A stretch of DNA of 64,000 nt from Flavobacterium sp. J49 (GTDB lineage: Bacteria > Bacteroidota > Bacteroidia > Flavobacteriales > Flavobacteriaceae). Made by a program: the position numbers and the translations under genes. The notes beneath the pieces are model-generated. The model saw only the letters and a list, made by a program, of their open reading frames with translations. It was not told the DNA's origin and did not search any database. The stretch lies in NCBI RefSeq assembly GCF_011742145.1, contig NZ_JAAQQU010000098.1, positions 124,001 through 188,000 of the forward strand, given 5' to 3'. The first letter of the stretch is position 1. Each line of letters starts with the position of its first letter. This document shows, piece by piece, positions 54,091 to 62,478 of this stretch.

Positions 54091-54765
54091 ATGAATTCGA
54101 TATTATCTAATTTAAAAATTCAGGTAAATGAAAAGATTTACGTGAAAGACCCGGAAACTTCAGCACTTGGAAAGAAAATCATCCAAGAAAGTATACTGTT
54201 GATTGACGAAATTGGGTTTGAAGTCTTTACTTTTAAAAAGCTGGGCGAAAGAATTGGATCTAATGAAAGTTCGATATACCGTTATTTTGAAAGCAAACAC
54301 AAACTCTTGTTGTATTTGTCTTCTTGGTATTGGGGATGGATGGAATACCGTTTGGTATTTTCTACTTCTAACATCGTTGATCCTTTAGAAAAACTCAAAA
54401 GAGCCATCACCATAGTGACCGAAAAAATCGAAGACGACTCTACCACACTTCACATCAACGAATCGGTTTTGAATAAAATCATCATTGCTGAATTTACCAA
54501 AACATTGTTGACCAAAGAAGTAGATGCCGAAAACAAAGAAGGTTTCTTTTTGGTTTATAAAAGAGTCATCAACCGTATTATCGACATCATTCAAGAGATC
54601 AATCCGGAGTATGGTTATGCCAAAAGCCTCGCATCTTCTATAGTCGAAGGTTCGCTCCACCAACACTTTTTAAAAGACCATTTGAAAACCATCACCAATT
54701 GTAATGAAAACAATTCGCCAACCCAATTTTATATTGACTTGGCCCAAAAAACTTTAAGCAAATAA
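54091..54765 (+). CDS. TetR/AcrR-family transcriptional regulator
   Basis: The 224-residue protein has the TetR helix-turn-helix (about 24-75, IIQESILLIDEIGFEVFTFK then LGERIGSNESSIYRYFESKH) and a helical ligand domain. It starts a four-gene operon with ABC, HlyD and TolC genes, with 2-bp gaps or a 1-bp overlap throughout, so it probably senses a compound handled by that exporter. Ligand unknown. Confidence 0.88.
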   Translation: MNSILSNLKIQVNEKIYVKDPETSALGKKIIQESILLIDEIGFEVFTFKKLGERIGSNESSIYRYFESKHKLLLYLSSWYWGWMEYRLVFSTSNIVDPLEKLKRAITIVTEKIEDDSTTLHINESVLNKIIIAEFTKTLLTKEVDAENKEGFFLVYKRVINRIIDIIQEINPEYGYAKSLASSIVEGSLHQHFLKDHLKTITNCNENNSPTQFYIDLAQKTLSK

Positions 54766-54767
54766 CT

Positions 54768-56435
54768 ATGGCACTAAGCGCATCTCAAAGATTAATTAAC
54801 CTACTGAAATTGGACCGAAAAGACATTTCGCAAGTGTTCTTTTACGCCATCTTCGCGGGATTGGTGAGTTTATCATTGCCTTTAGGCATTCAAGCCATTA
54901 TCAATCTGATTCAGTCGGGAAGAGTTAGTATTTCCTGGATTGTTTTGGTATTTATTGTGATCGCCGGCGTGGCGTTAGTTGGCATTTTATCGCTGATGCA
55001 GTTGCGTATTACCGAGAATTTGCAGCAAAAAATATTTATTCGTTCCTCGTTTGAATTTGGCTTTCGCTTACCTAAAATAAAAACCGATGCTTTACACAAC
55101 CAATATCCGCCCGAATTGGCGAATCGTTTTTTTGACACTTTGACGATTCAAAAAGGCGCTTCAAAATTGCTGATTGACTTTTCTTCGGCGCTTTTGCAAA
55201 TTGCCTTCGGGATTATTCTCTTGTCTTTGTACCATCCGTTCTTTATATTTTTTGGTCTTTTCTTGGTGATCCTGCTTTATGTAATCTTCAGGTTTTCTTA
55301 CAACTCAGGACTGTCCAGCAGCTTAAAAGAATCTAAATACAAGTATAAAGTGGTGAGTTGGTTACAAGAAATGGCCCGAAACAATTTCAGTTTTAAAAAA
55401 ACATCCAACTTCGATTTTGCTTTGACCAAAAATGACCGCCTCGTTTCTGAATACTTAACTTATCGCGAAAGACATTTTAGTATTATCAAACGACAATTCA
55501 CCCAACTGATTGTTTTTAAAATCATCATCACGGCCGGATTATTATTGATTGGCGGCTATTTGGTATTGAATCAAAAAATGAATATCGGTCAATTCGTTGC
55601 GGCAGAAATCATCATCTTGTTGGTTATCAATTCAGTGGAAAAAATCGTTATCGGATTGGAAACGCTTTATGATGTTTTAACCGCAGTGGAAAAAATTGGG
55701 CAAATCACCGACTTAGAAATTGAAGAAACCTCGTCAAGAGCTGCGGATTATTGTTACACCAATATTCAATTGGCCGCTGAGAACTTGAGCTATAAATTTC
55801 CCGATGCGTCCAACTATGTATTAGAAAAAATCAATCTCACGATAGAACAATCAGAAAAAATCTATTTAGAAGGACTAAACGGTTCCGGAAAAACAACTTT
55901 GATTCGGATTCTTTCCGGGTTACTGCAACCTACTTCGGGTTCGTTTTACATCAATGATGATACCTATCGAAAAATTGATTTAGAACAGTATCGTTCGCAA
56001 ATCAGTACCATTATTATAGGGGAAACGCCTTTTGAAGGTACTATTTTGGAAAACATTACGTTCAACAATCCGTTGATTTCTCAAGAAGATTTGAAATGGG
56101 CGATTGAAAGCGTGCATTTGGGTGATTTTATCAAGGCTTTGCCCAAAGGTTTGGACACTAAAATCTACCCCGAAGGCAAACAATTGTCTTCTTCTAATGC
56201 GCAAAAAATACTTTTGGCAAGAAGCATTATCAACCGCCCGAAAATTCTTTTCTATGAAGATGCTTTAGATAAAATGGATGAAGATGCAGCAAAAGAAGTC
56301 ATCGATTTCATTACTTCAAATGACAATAAATGGACTTTAATTGTTTCCTCTAAAAACGACTATTGGAAACAAAAATGTGCCCGAAAAATAACGATGAGTG
56401 ACGGAAAAATTATTAATGACACTAAAAAACAATAA
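54768..56435 (+). CDS. ABC exporter (membrane plus ATPase domain) with non-canonical ATPase motifs
   Basis: The 555-residue half-transporter has an N-terminal membrane domain (about 20-310, around six helices) and a C-terminal ABC domain, and no C39 peptidase domain. Walker A is intact (GLNGSGKT, 369-376). Other motifs deviate: no Gln in the Q-loop (TIIIGETPFEGT), LSSSN at 473-477 in place of LSGGQ, YEDALDKMD at 497-504 where a Walker B Asp-Glu pair is expected, and VSSKND where the switch histidine should be. With HlyD and TolC it forms a type I secretion-like complex. Cargo unknown. Confidence 0.85.
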   Translation: MALSASQRLINLLKLDRKDISQVFFYAIFAGLVSLSLPLGIQAIINLIQSGRVSISWIVLVFIVIAGVALVGILSLMQLRITENLQQKIFIRSSFEFGFRLPKIKTDALHNQYPPELANRFFDTLTIQKGASKLLIDFSSALLQIAFGIILLSLYHPFFIFFGLFLVILLYVIFRFSYNSGLSSSLKESKYKYKVVSWLQEMARNNFSFKKTSNFDFALTKNDRLVSEYLTYRERHFSIIKRQFTQLIVFKIIITAGLLLIGGYLVLNQKMNIGQFVAAEIIILLVINSVEKIVIGLETLYDVLTAVEKIGQITDLEIEETSSRAADYCYTNIQLAAENLSYKFPDASNYVLEKINLTIEQSEKIYLEGLNGSGKTTLIRILSGLLQPTSGSFYINDDTYRKIDLEQYRSQISTIIIGETPFEGTILENITFNNPLISQEDLKWAIESVHLGDFIKALPKGLDTKIYPEGKQLSSSNAQKILLARSIINRPKILFYEDALDKMDEDAAKEVIDFITSNDNKWTLIVSSKNDYWKQKCARKITMSDGKIINDTKKQ

Positions 56436-56437
56436 CG

Positions 56438-57784
56438 ATGCTTAACATTTCAAATAACAATCGAATTGGCGAAAGCATAGAAAAATACAGCACGTTTAAA
56501 ACACTTAGTAACCGACCGCACTATAAAATTTTGAACAAAATCATAGTCGGCGTTTCACTCTTGGGTTTATTGATTTTGTTTTTGCCGTGGACACAAAACA
56601 TCTCCGGAACCGGCGCGGTTACCACTTTAAAACCTGACCAAAGACCGCAAACCATTCATTCGGCCATAGCCGGACGAATTGAAAAATGGTATGTCAAAGA
56701 AGGTGATTTTGTGCAAAAAGGCGATACCATTCTTTTTATTTCAGAAACCAAAGAAGATTATTTGGATCCAAACTTGGTAAAAAACACCGAAAGCCAACTC
56801 AAAGCGAAAGAACTGGCCGGAAAATCTTATGGTGGTAAAGTAACGTCGCTCGAAGCGCAAATTGCAGCGATTCAAAGTGAACGCCAATTAAAATTGCAAC
56901 AAGCCCAAAATAAAATCAAGCAATCTCGGTTAAAAGTCAAAAGCGACAGCATGGATTTGGTAGCCGTGAGAACCCAAATTAAAATCGCGACCACACAATT
57001 TAACCGTTCGTTGGCCTTGAACAAAGAAGGCTTAAAACCCATGACCGATGTGGAAGAAAAACGATTAAAACTACAAGAAACCGAAGCCAAAATTATCACC
57101 CAAGAAAATAAGCTTTTGGCCAGTGAAAACGAATGGATTAACGCCAAAGTAGAAATCAATCGCATCATTGCCGAATACAACGAAAAAGAACAAAAAGCCC
57201 GAAGCGATCAATACACGGCACTCAGCAGTCAGTACGACACTGAAGCACAAGTCAACAAACTCAAAAACCAATACACCAATTACCAAATTCGAAACGGCAT
57301 GTATTACATCAAAGCGCCACAAAGTGGTTATGTTAACCGAGCGCTGCAATCGGGTATTGGTGAAACGATTAAAGAAGGCACACAAATCGTCAGCATTATG
57401 CCGGCAAAATATGATATTGCGGTAGAAACTTTTGTATCGCCTACTGACTTACCGTTATTGCACAAAGGAGAAAAAGTTAGGGTTTGGTTTGACGGTTGGC
57501 CTACCATCGTTTTTTCGGGTTGGCCTAATATGTCCTACGGTACATTTGGCGGAAAAATTGTGGCCATCGAAAATTTTATCAGCGACAACGGAAAATTCAG
57601 AGTGTTGATTGCTCCAGACGAAACGGAAGCTGCCTGGCCAAAACAAATCAGCATTGGTTCGGGTGCGCAAACTTTAGCCTTATTAGACAATGTTCCGGTT
57701 TGGTTTGAAATTTGGCGAACGCTTAACGGTTTTCCACCCAATTATTACCAACCCAAAAATAACCTTCAAAAAGACAAAAAGTAA
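56438..57784 (+). CDS. HlyD-family periplasmic adaptor
   Basis: The 448-residue membrane-fusion protein has one membrane helix (about 34-54, IIVGVSLLGLLILFLPWTQN). A lipoyl half (IEKWYVKEGDFVQKGDTILF) comes next, then a long coiled-coil hairpin (about 110-275) and the second lipoyl half with YIKAPQSGYVNRALQSGIGE. It would link the ABC exporter to the TolC protein. The hairpin is long enough to reach the outer-membrane duct. Its stop codon overlaps the next ATG (TAATG). Confidence 0.92.
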   Translation: MLNISNNNRIGESIEKYSTFKTLSNRPHYKILNKIIVGVSLLGLLILFLPWTQNISGTGAVTTLKPDQRPQTIHSAIAGRIEKWYVKEGDFVQKGDTILFISETKEDYLDPNLVKNTESQLKAKELAGKSYGGKVTSLEAQIAAIQSERQLKLQQAQNKIKQSRLKVKSDSMDLVAVRTQIKIATTQFNRSLALNKEGLKPMTDVEEKRLKLQETEAKIITQENKLLASENEWINAKVEINRIIAEYNEKEQKARSDQYTALSSQYDTEAQVNKLKNQYTNYQIRNGMYYIKAPQSGYVNRALQSGIGETIKEGTQIVSIMPAKYDIAVETFVSPTDLPLLHKGEKVRVWFDGWPTIVFSGWPNMSYGTFGGKIVAIENFISDNGKFRVLIAPDETEAAWPKQISIGSGAQTLALLDNVPVWFEIWRTLNGFPPNYYQPKNNLQKDKK

Positions 57785-59169
57785 TGAAATCAATTCTTTT
57801 AGGTTTTTTATTTTTCAGCCTATCGACTTGGAGTCAAAATGCTACCAAAGAGTTTACGTATAACGAGTTTTTAGGTTATGTCAAAAAATACCATCCGTTG
57901 GTTAAAAGTGCCAACTTGGAACTCAATCAGGCACAAGCCAATTTAATGATGGCGCGTGGTGGTTTTGACCCTAAAATTGAAGTCGATTTTGAACAGAAAA
58001 AATTTAAAGACAACGAATATTATTCGATACTGAACAGCAGTTTTAAAATCCCAACTTGGTATGGTGTAGAAATCAAAGCCGGTTTTGACAACAATGACGG
58101 CATTTACCTGAATCCTGAAAATACCGTTCCGAATCAAGGGTTGACTTCGCTCGGGATTTCCATTCCGCTAGGGCAAGGGTTATTCATTAACCAACGCATG
58201 GCCGATTTGCGCAAAGCCAAAATCCAAGTCAAATTGAGTCAGGCCGAACGCAATTTGATGGCGGTTTCGGTTTTATATGATGCTTCGGTTGCTTATTTTA
58301 ATTGGAAGCGAAATTTTAATGAAGTCACTTTGTACCAAAATTATTTGACCAATGCCGAAGTGCGTTACAAAGGCATCGCAAGATCTATCGAAGAAGGTGA
58401 CAAACCTGCGATTGACAGTGTAGAAGCCGGAATTATCGTTAGAAACCGAAAACTGAGTTTGGAAGAATCCAAATTGAAATTGGCAAAAGCCCAATTGGAA
58501 TTGTCCAACTTCCTTTGGTTGGAAAATAATGTGCCTATGGAGTTACAAGATGATATGATTCCGGAAGAAAATTTGGCCGCAACCATCAAAGAAACGTTAC
58601 GCACCAATGATTTGATGTTGGAAAATCCATCGTTGGAAAACCATCCTAAAATCAATGCGCTCGAAAATAAAATCGAAATGCTCGAAGTGGAAAGAAGATT
58701 AAAAGCCAATATGCTTTTGCCCAAAATAGACATTGGTTATTCCTATTTATCCGAACCTAGTTATTTTGACAATTACCGCTTTCAGGATTACAAGGTAGGC
58801 GTGAATTTTTCCTTTCCGGTATTTTTGCGTAAAGAACGCGGGAGTTTACAGTTGGCTAAATACAAATTACAAGACGTAAAATTCGATTTAGATTTGGAAA
58901 GAGTACAATTGAAGAATAAAATCAAAGCCCAGCAAACCGAAATCGCTTCATTGGAAAAACAACAACAGTTGATTGAAAGCCTGGTCAACGATTACAGTAC
59001 GATGTTAGCTTCAGAAGAACGGCTTTTTTCTTTTGGTGAAAGTTCTGTCTTTTTGATTAACTCCCGAGAAAATAATTTGGTTACGGCCCAACTTTCAAAA
59101 TTAGCAATCGAAAACCGTTTTTTAGATTCGAATGCCACTCTGTTTAAAATCATGGCGAATCCGGAATAA
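57784..59169 (+). CDS. TolC-family outer-membrane channel
   Basis: The 461-residue protein has a signal peptide (LLGFLFFSLSTWSQ) and two long helical repeats with TolC landmarks: GFDPKIEVDFEQK, LGISIPLGQGLFI, and in the second half NFSFPVFLRKERGSLQLAKY. It is the outer-membrane part of the TetR-ABC-HlyD-TolC operon. Its last 33 codons recur about 4.44 kb downstream (63511-63611) at about 89% identity. It is convergent with the lysR gene 13 bp away, with no terminator between. Confidence 0.92.
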   Translation: MKSILLGFLFFSLSTWSQNATKEFTYNEFLGYVKKYHPLVKSANLELNQAQANLMMARGGFDPKIEVDFEQKKFKDNEYYSILNSSFKIPTWYGVEIKAGFDNNDGIYLNPENTVPNQGLTSLGISIPLGQGLFINQRMADLRKAKIQVKLSQAERNLMAVSVLYDASVAYFNWKRNFNEVTLYQNYLTNAEVRYKGIARSIEEGDKPAIDSVEAGIIVRNRKLSLEESKLKLAKAQLELSNFLWLENNVPMELQDDMIPEENLAATIKETLRTNDLMLENPSLENHPKINALENKIEMLEVERRLKANMLLPKIDIGYSYLSEPSYFDNYRFQDYKVGVNFSFPVFLRKERGSLQLAKYKLQDVKFDLDLERVQLKNKIKAQQTEIASLEKQQQLIESLVNDYSTMLASEERLFSFGESSVFLINSRENNLVTAQLSKLAIENRFLDSNATLFKIMANPE

Positions 59170-59182
59170 TTTTAAAAAAAGA

Positions 59183-60106
59183 TTAGAATGAATCAATCCA
59201 TGAAAAATTATCTCTTTTTATTTTTTCTTTTTCATTTCTGATGAAGTTCAAATAAGCATTGGCTGCCGGGCTCATTTTTTTTCCTTTTAACCATATTAAA
59301 GTCCAATTTGTAACCACCGGAAGACCCTTGGAAGGAATTATCTGAATGACCCCGCTTTCAAGTTCGTTTTTCAACCCAATTAATGGCATAATAGAAAGTC
59401 CAAGTCCGGCAATCACCGCTTGTTTCACAGCTTCGTTTGAGGTTAGTTGTAACTTCAATTTGGCTTGAATACCTTGTTTGCTAAGATAATTTTCCATAGC
59501 GATTCGAGTAGCGGAACCATCTTCCCTATAAATAAGAGAACTATAGGCCAAAGATTCTTTTACTTTATTGAGTGTAGGCAAGGCATGAGTATGATTAGCC
59601 ACTAAATATAACTTGTTCGTCAGAAGAAGCTCTGATTCTACATCTATACCGGAAGGCAATGTTGACACTAAGGCAAAATCAACCTCATTATTTTTAAGTG
59701 CCTTAATCACCTTTAATTTATTGGTAACATCCATCTCCAAAGCTATTCCCTTATTGTTATTGGTAAAATCGGACAAGAAATAAGGCATCACATATTTTCC
59801 GGTGGAAACTACGGAGATTTTTAATTTCCCTGTCAACACTCCTTTGAAAGCCAAGGTCTTGTAGTTTATGTTGTAAACTTCATTAATGATGTTTTCAGCG
59901 GCAACCGCAATTTCTTCCCCAAACTCAGTAATATACAATTGTCTGCCCACCACCTCTGTTAAAGGAATCTCAAACTGGTCCTGCAAATTTCTGAGTTGAA
60001 TAGATACTGCAGGCTGAGTTAAATGAAGTTGTTCTGCTGCTTTAGTAATGCTTTTAGTTTGTGTGATTTTTAAAAACACTTGGAGTTGATGTAAAGTATA
60101 ATTCAT
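59183..60106 (-). CDS. LysR-family transcriptional regulator (CbbR/CmpR-like by context)
   Basis: The 307-residue protein has the LysR winged helix (1-60, FLKITQTKSITKAAEQLHLT and QPAVSIQLRNLQDQFE) and a substrate-binding domain (about 90-295). It is divergent from a five-gene run that ends with an SbtA-type bicarbonate permease. LysR proteins such as CmpR and CcmR regulate bicarbonate uptake in cyanobacteria; that role here is inferred from context only. A 23-bp dyad lies 2 bp before its ATG. Confidence 0.88.
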   Translation of the reverse strand: MNYTLHQLQVFLKITQTKSITKAAEQLHLTQPAVSIQLRNLQDQFEIPLTEVVGRQLYITEFGEEIAVAAENIINEVYNINYKTLAFKGVLTGKLKISVVSTGKYVMPYFLSDFTNNNKGIALEMDVTNKLKVIKALKNNEVDFALVSTLPSGIDVESELLLTNKLYLVANHTHALPTLNKVKESLAYSSLIYREDGSATRIAMENYLSKQGIQAKLKLQLTSNEAVKQAVIAGLGLSIMPLIGLKNELESGVIQIIPSKGLPVVTNWTLIWLKGKKMSPAANAYLNFIRNEKEKIKRDNFSWIDSF

Positions 60107-60108
60107 AA

Positions 60109-60131
60109 GTTATGTTTATGTATATCATAAC
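60109..60131. promoter_or_regulatory. Candidate LysR-box between lysR and the sbtA operon
   Basis: GTTATG-N11-CATAAC is a perfect 6-bp dyad. An inner TTATG-N5-CATAA (60116-60130) shares the right arm. It fits a LysR recognition site plus autorepression at the lysR start. Confidence 0.5.
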
Positions 60132-60198
60132 AAATATAAATAAAAATATATAGAATTTAATTTAGAATTTTGTCCGGTAAATCAACAATAGTAAAATA

Positions 60199-60378
60199 AT
60201 GAAAAAAGCTCTAGGGGTGAAATTCCATAAACTAATACTAGCCATGCTATTACTACTGCTTTTAGGAGCCTTGATTTTTAATCTGTTGTTACCTGAAAGT
60301 ATTATTTCATTTGCGCTTTTGGGCTTGACGGTAGTAGCCGTGTTGTGTCAACTAAAAAAAACAAATTTGAAGTTATGA
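60199..60378 (+). CDS. Small two-helix membrane protein of unknown function
   Basis: This 59-residue frame starts at ATG 60199 and reads MKKALGVKFHK, then two hydrophobic segments (about 12-31 and 34-51) and a basic tail, QLKKTNLKL. Its TGA overlaps the next ATG (ATGA at 60375), a coupling that supports it as a real gene. Positive residues at both ends put both termini in the cytoplasm. I do not recognise the family. It could be a small subunit or modulator of the membrane permease encoded further down. Confidence 0.68.
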   Translation: MKKALGVKFHKLILAMLLLLLLGALIFNLLLPESIISFALLGLTVVAVLCQLKKTNLKL

Positions 60379-60674
60379 AAGAACAAACTAAAAAAGAAAT
60401 TAAATTAATTGATGGCGTTTTTACACCCAATGAAGCAAATTCACTACTTGTGACACTTATTGATAATAAAATTAATTACCACAAATTAGACGATTTTAGT
60501 CACCACATTCGAATGGATCGTCATCCTCATCATTCTAAAGAGAGAGTTGCCGAATTACAAGAAGCCAAAACCGATCTCAGGTCATGGATTAGTTTGGTTC
60601 AACAACACTCATCAAATCTAATTGTAAAAAGTTTCATAACCATAGAATTGGATGAATCTGTTCCGCAATCGTAA
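60375..60674 (+). CDS. 99-residue protein of unknown function
   Basis: From the ATG at 60375 (overlapping the previous stop) it reads MKEQTKKEIKLIDGVFTPNE. Mixed alpha/beta, with a His-rich SHHIRMDRHPHHSKERV stretch (about 42-58) that could bind metal and a helical KTDLRSWISLVQQHS. The last strand is VKSFITIELDE. It does not show the T-loop or fold pattern of SbtB/PII proteins, though it sits where such a regulator could be. Overlaps the next gene by 23 bp. Confidence 0.75.
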   Translation: MKEQTKKEIKLIDGVFTPNEANSLLVTLIDNKINYHKLDDFSHHIRMDRHPHHSKERVAELQEAKTDLRSWISLVQQHSSNLIVKSFITIELDESVPQS

Positions 60675-61494
60675 ACTATTAGTAGCTACAAAACACGGTA
60701 AAGAGAAGGTAATCGGACCTTTATTTGAAGAGTCTCTTGGTGTTTCTTGCTTTACCTCAACTGAATTTGATACAGATAGTTTAGGAACTTTTTCCGGAGA
60801 AATGCCACGAAAAGATGACGCCCTTACGACCCTTAAAAAAAAATGTTTCCTCGCTATGGAAAAAAATCATTGTGATTTGGTTATCGCTAGTGAAGGGTCG
60901 TTCGGCGCTCATCCTATGGCCTATTTTGCCTCTGCAGATGAGGAACTCATGATGCTGAAAGACACAAAAAATGACTTGGAAATTGTGGTTAAGGAATTAA
61001 GCATGAATACTAATTTGAATGCTTGTATTATTACCCATGAATCCGACTTATTAGAGTTTGCAAAAAAGGTGCATTTCCCCTCTCATGGACTTATTTTAAA
61101 GCCCACAGAAAACAATTTTAGTAAAGTTATCAAAGGAATAAAGGACGTAACGCAATTGAAGAAACACTTTTATGAATTTGTAAAAGAATTCGGTTCCGTT
61201 TACGTCGAAACCGATATGCGCGCGAATTTTAATCCGACCCGAATGACCGTGATTGAAAAAACAGCGCTAAAACTTTTGCAAGCAGTTCAGTCAGTTTGCC
61301 CGGAGTGTGACACACCGGGTTTTGTGGTAAGTAAAGCTGTTCCCGGACTCCCTTGCCGCTGGTGCAACTCACCCACCAACTCAACATTGAGTTATTGGTA
61401 CAGTTGTAAAAAATGTGGTTTCAGCAAGGAACATTTTTATCCTCATGAGAAAACAAAAGAAGACCCTACGTATTGTAACCTATGTAATCCCTAA
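60652..61494 (+). CDS. DUF6671-like protein with two zinc ribbons
   Basis: The 280-residue cytoplasmic protein begins KLLVATKHGKEKVIGPLFEE. It continues through LVIASEGSFGAHP, with small-residue loops, and ends in four CxxC pairs (216-219, 235-238, 252-255, 275-278), enough for two zinc sites. I place it in DUF6671 from memory. Function unknown. The ACIITHESDLLEF and YVETDMRANFNPTRM segments are candidate active-site regions. It starts inside the preceding gene. Confidence 0.8.
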   Translation: MNLFRNRKLLVATKHGKEKVIGPLFEESLGVSCFTSTEFDTDSLGTFSGEMPRKDDALTTLKKKCFLAMEKNHCDLVIASEGSFGAHPMAYFASADEELMMLKDTKNDLEIVVKELSMNTNLNACIITHESDLLEFAKKVHFPSHGLILKPTENNFSKVIKGIKDVTQLKKHFYEFVKEFGSVYVETDMRANFNPTRMTVIEKTALKLLQAVQSVCPECDTPGFVVSKAVPGLPCRWCNSPTNSTLSYWYSCKKCGFSKEHFYPHEKTKEDPTYCNLCNP

Positions 61495-61499
61495 CACAA

Positions 61500-62453
61500 A
61501 TGATTTCCAAAGACATTTATCAAGCGGCACATGCATTATACCAAGAAGAAATTGTAGCCATTCCAACAGAGACCGTATATGGCCTTGCTGCTAATATTTA
61601 CAGCGAAAAAGCCGTCAGAAAAATTTTTGAACTCAAAAACCGTCCTTTATCAAATCCCCTCATAGTTCATATTGGCTCCAAAAATCAAGTAGAAGATCTA
61701 ACAGACCATATCCCAATACTTGCCGAAAAACTGATGGATACGTTTTGGCCGGGCTCCTTGACTTTGGTGTTGAAGAAAAAAGAGAAAGTTCCTGATTTTG
61801 TGACGGGCGGAAAAGATACGGTTGCCATACGTATACCCCAACATGAAAAAACACTTCAATTATTAAATTTACTCCCATTCCCTTTAGCTGCCCCGAGCGC
61901 GAATCCTTTCGGTTCCATCAGTCCTACTTCAGCCTCACATGTGGTCAAATATTTCGACCGACGTATTCCCTTGATTATTGATGGTGGTATTTGTCAAAAC
62001 GGGCTGGAATCTACCATCATAGGTTTTGAAGATGACGCTCCGGTACTGTATCGATTAGGTTCAATAACTGTAGAAGAAATAGAAAATGAAATAGGACCCA
62101 TACAAATCAAAAAAGGAACAAGCAATGAAACGATAGCGCCGGGTATGATGAATAAACATTATGCTCCAACAACTTTGACGGTAGTAACATCCAATATTAG
62201 CGAAACAATCCATTTACATAAAGGTAAAAGAATGGGCTTGTTGGTTTTCAATCAAAAGAGTACAAATCTCGATGTGGCTCATCAAGAAGTACTCTCTGCT
62301 AAAGGCGATTTAAAAGAAGCTGCTGCAAATTTATATTCTTCATTACACCGTTTAGACGCTATGAATCTTGAGGTCATTATATCTGAAAAATTTCCCGAAG
62401 AAAAATGGGGAAAAACCATTAACGACAGGCTAAAAAGAGCCAGTCATCAATAA
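61500..62453 (+). CDS. L-threonylcarbamoyladenylate synthase (TsaC/Sua5 type)
   Basis: The enzyme makes threonylcarbamoyl-AMP from threonine, bicarbonate and ATP for t6A in tRNA. The YrdC domain (1-200) has IPTETVYGLAAN (21-32), KNRPLSNPL (46-54) and LAAPSANPFGSISPTSASHV. The 317-residue length includes a C-terminal Sua5-type domain after the TIAPGMMNKHYAPTT-like linker. The bicarbonate requirement and its place 25 bp before an SbtA permease gene are a notable match. A second copy may exist elsewhere in the genome; not checkable here. Confidence 0.92.
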   Translation: MISKDIYQAAHALYQEEIVAIPTETVYGLAANIYSEKAVRKIFELKNRPLSNPLIVHIGSKNQVEDLTDHIPILAEKLMDTFWPGSLTLVLKKKEKVPDFVTGGKDTVAIRIPQHEKTLQLLNLLPFPLAAPSANPFGSISPTSASHVVKYFDRRIPLIIDGGICQNGLESTIIGFEDDAPVLYRLGSITVEEIENEIGPIQIKKGTSNETIAPGMMNKHYAPTTLTVVTSNISETIHLHKGKRMGLLVFNQKSTNLDVAHQEVLSAKGDLKEAAANLYSSLHRLDAMNLEVIISEKFPEEKWGKTINDRLKRASHQ

Positions 62454-62478
62454 ATAACGATAATTGTAAACAATAACC

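Noticed and set aside
60375..60674. 99-aa protein as an SbtB/PII homologue
   Set aside because: Size and position fit, but no PII-like T-loop or signature is visible, so no such name was given.
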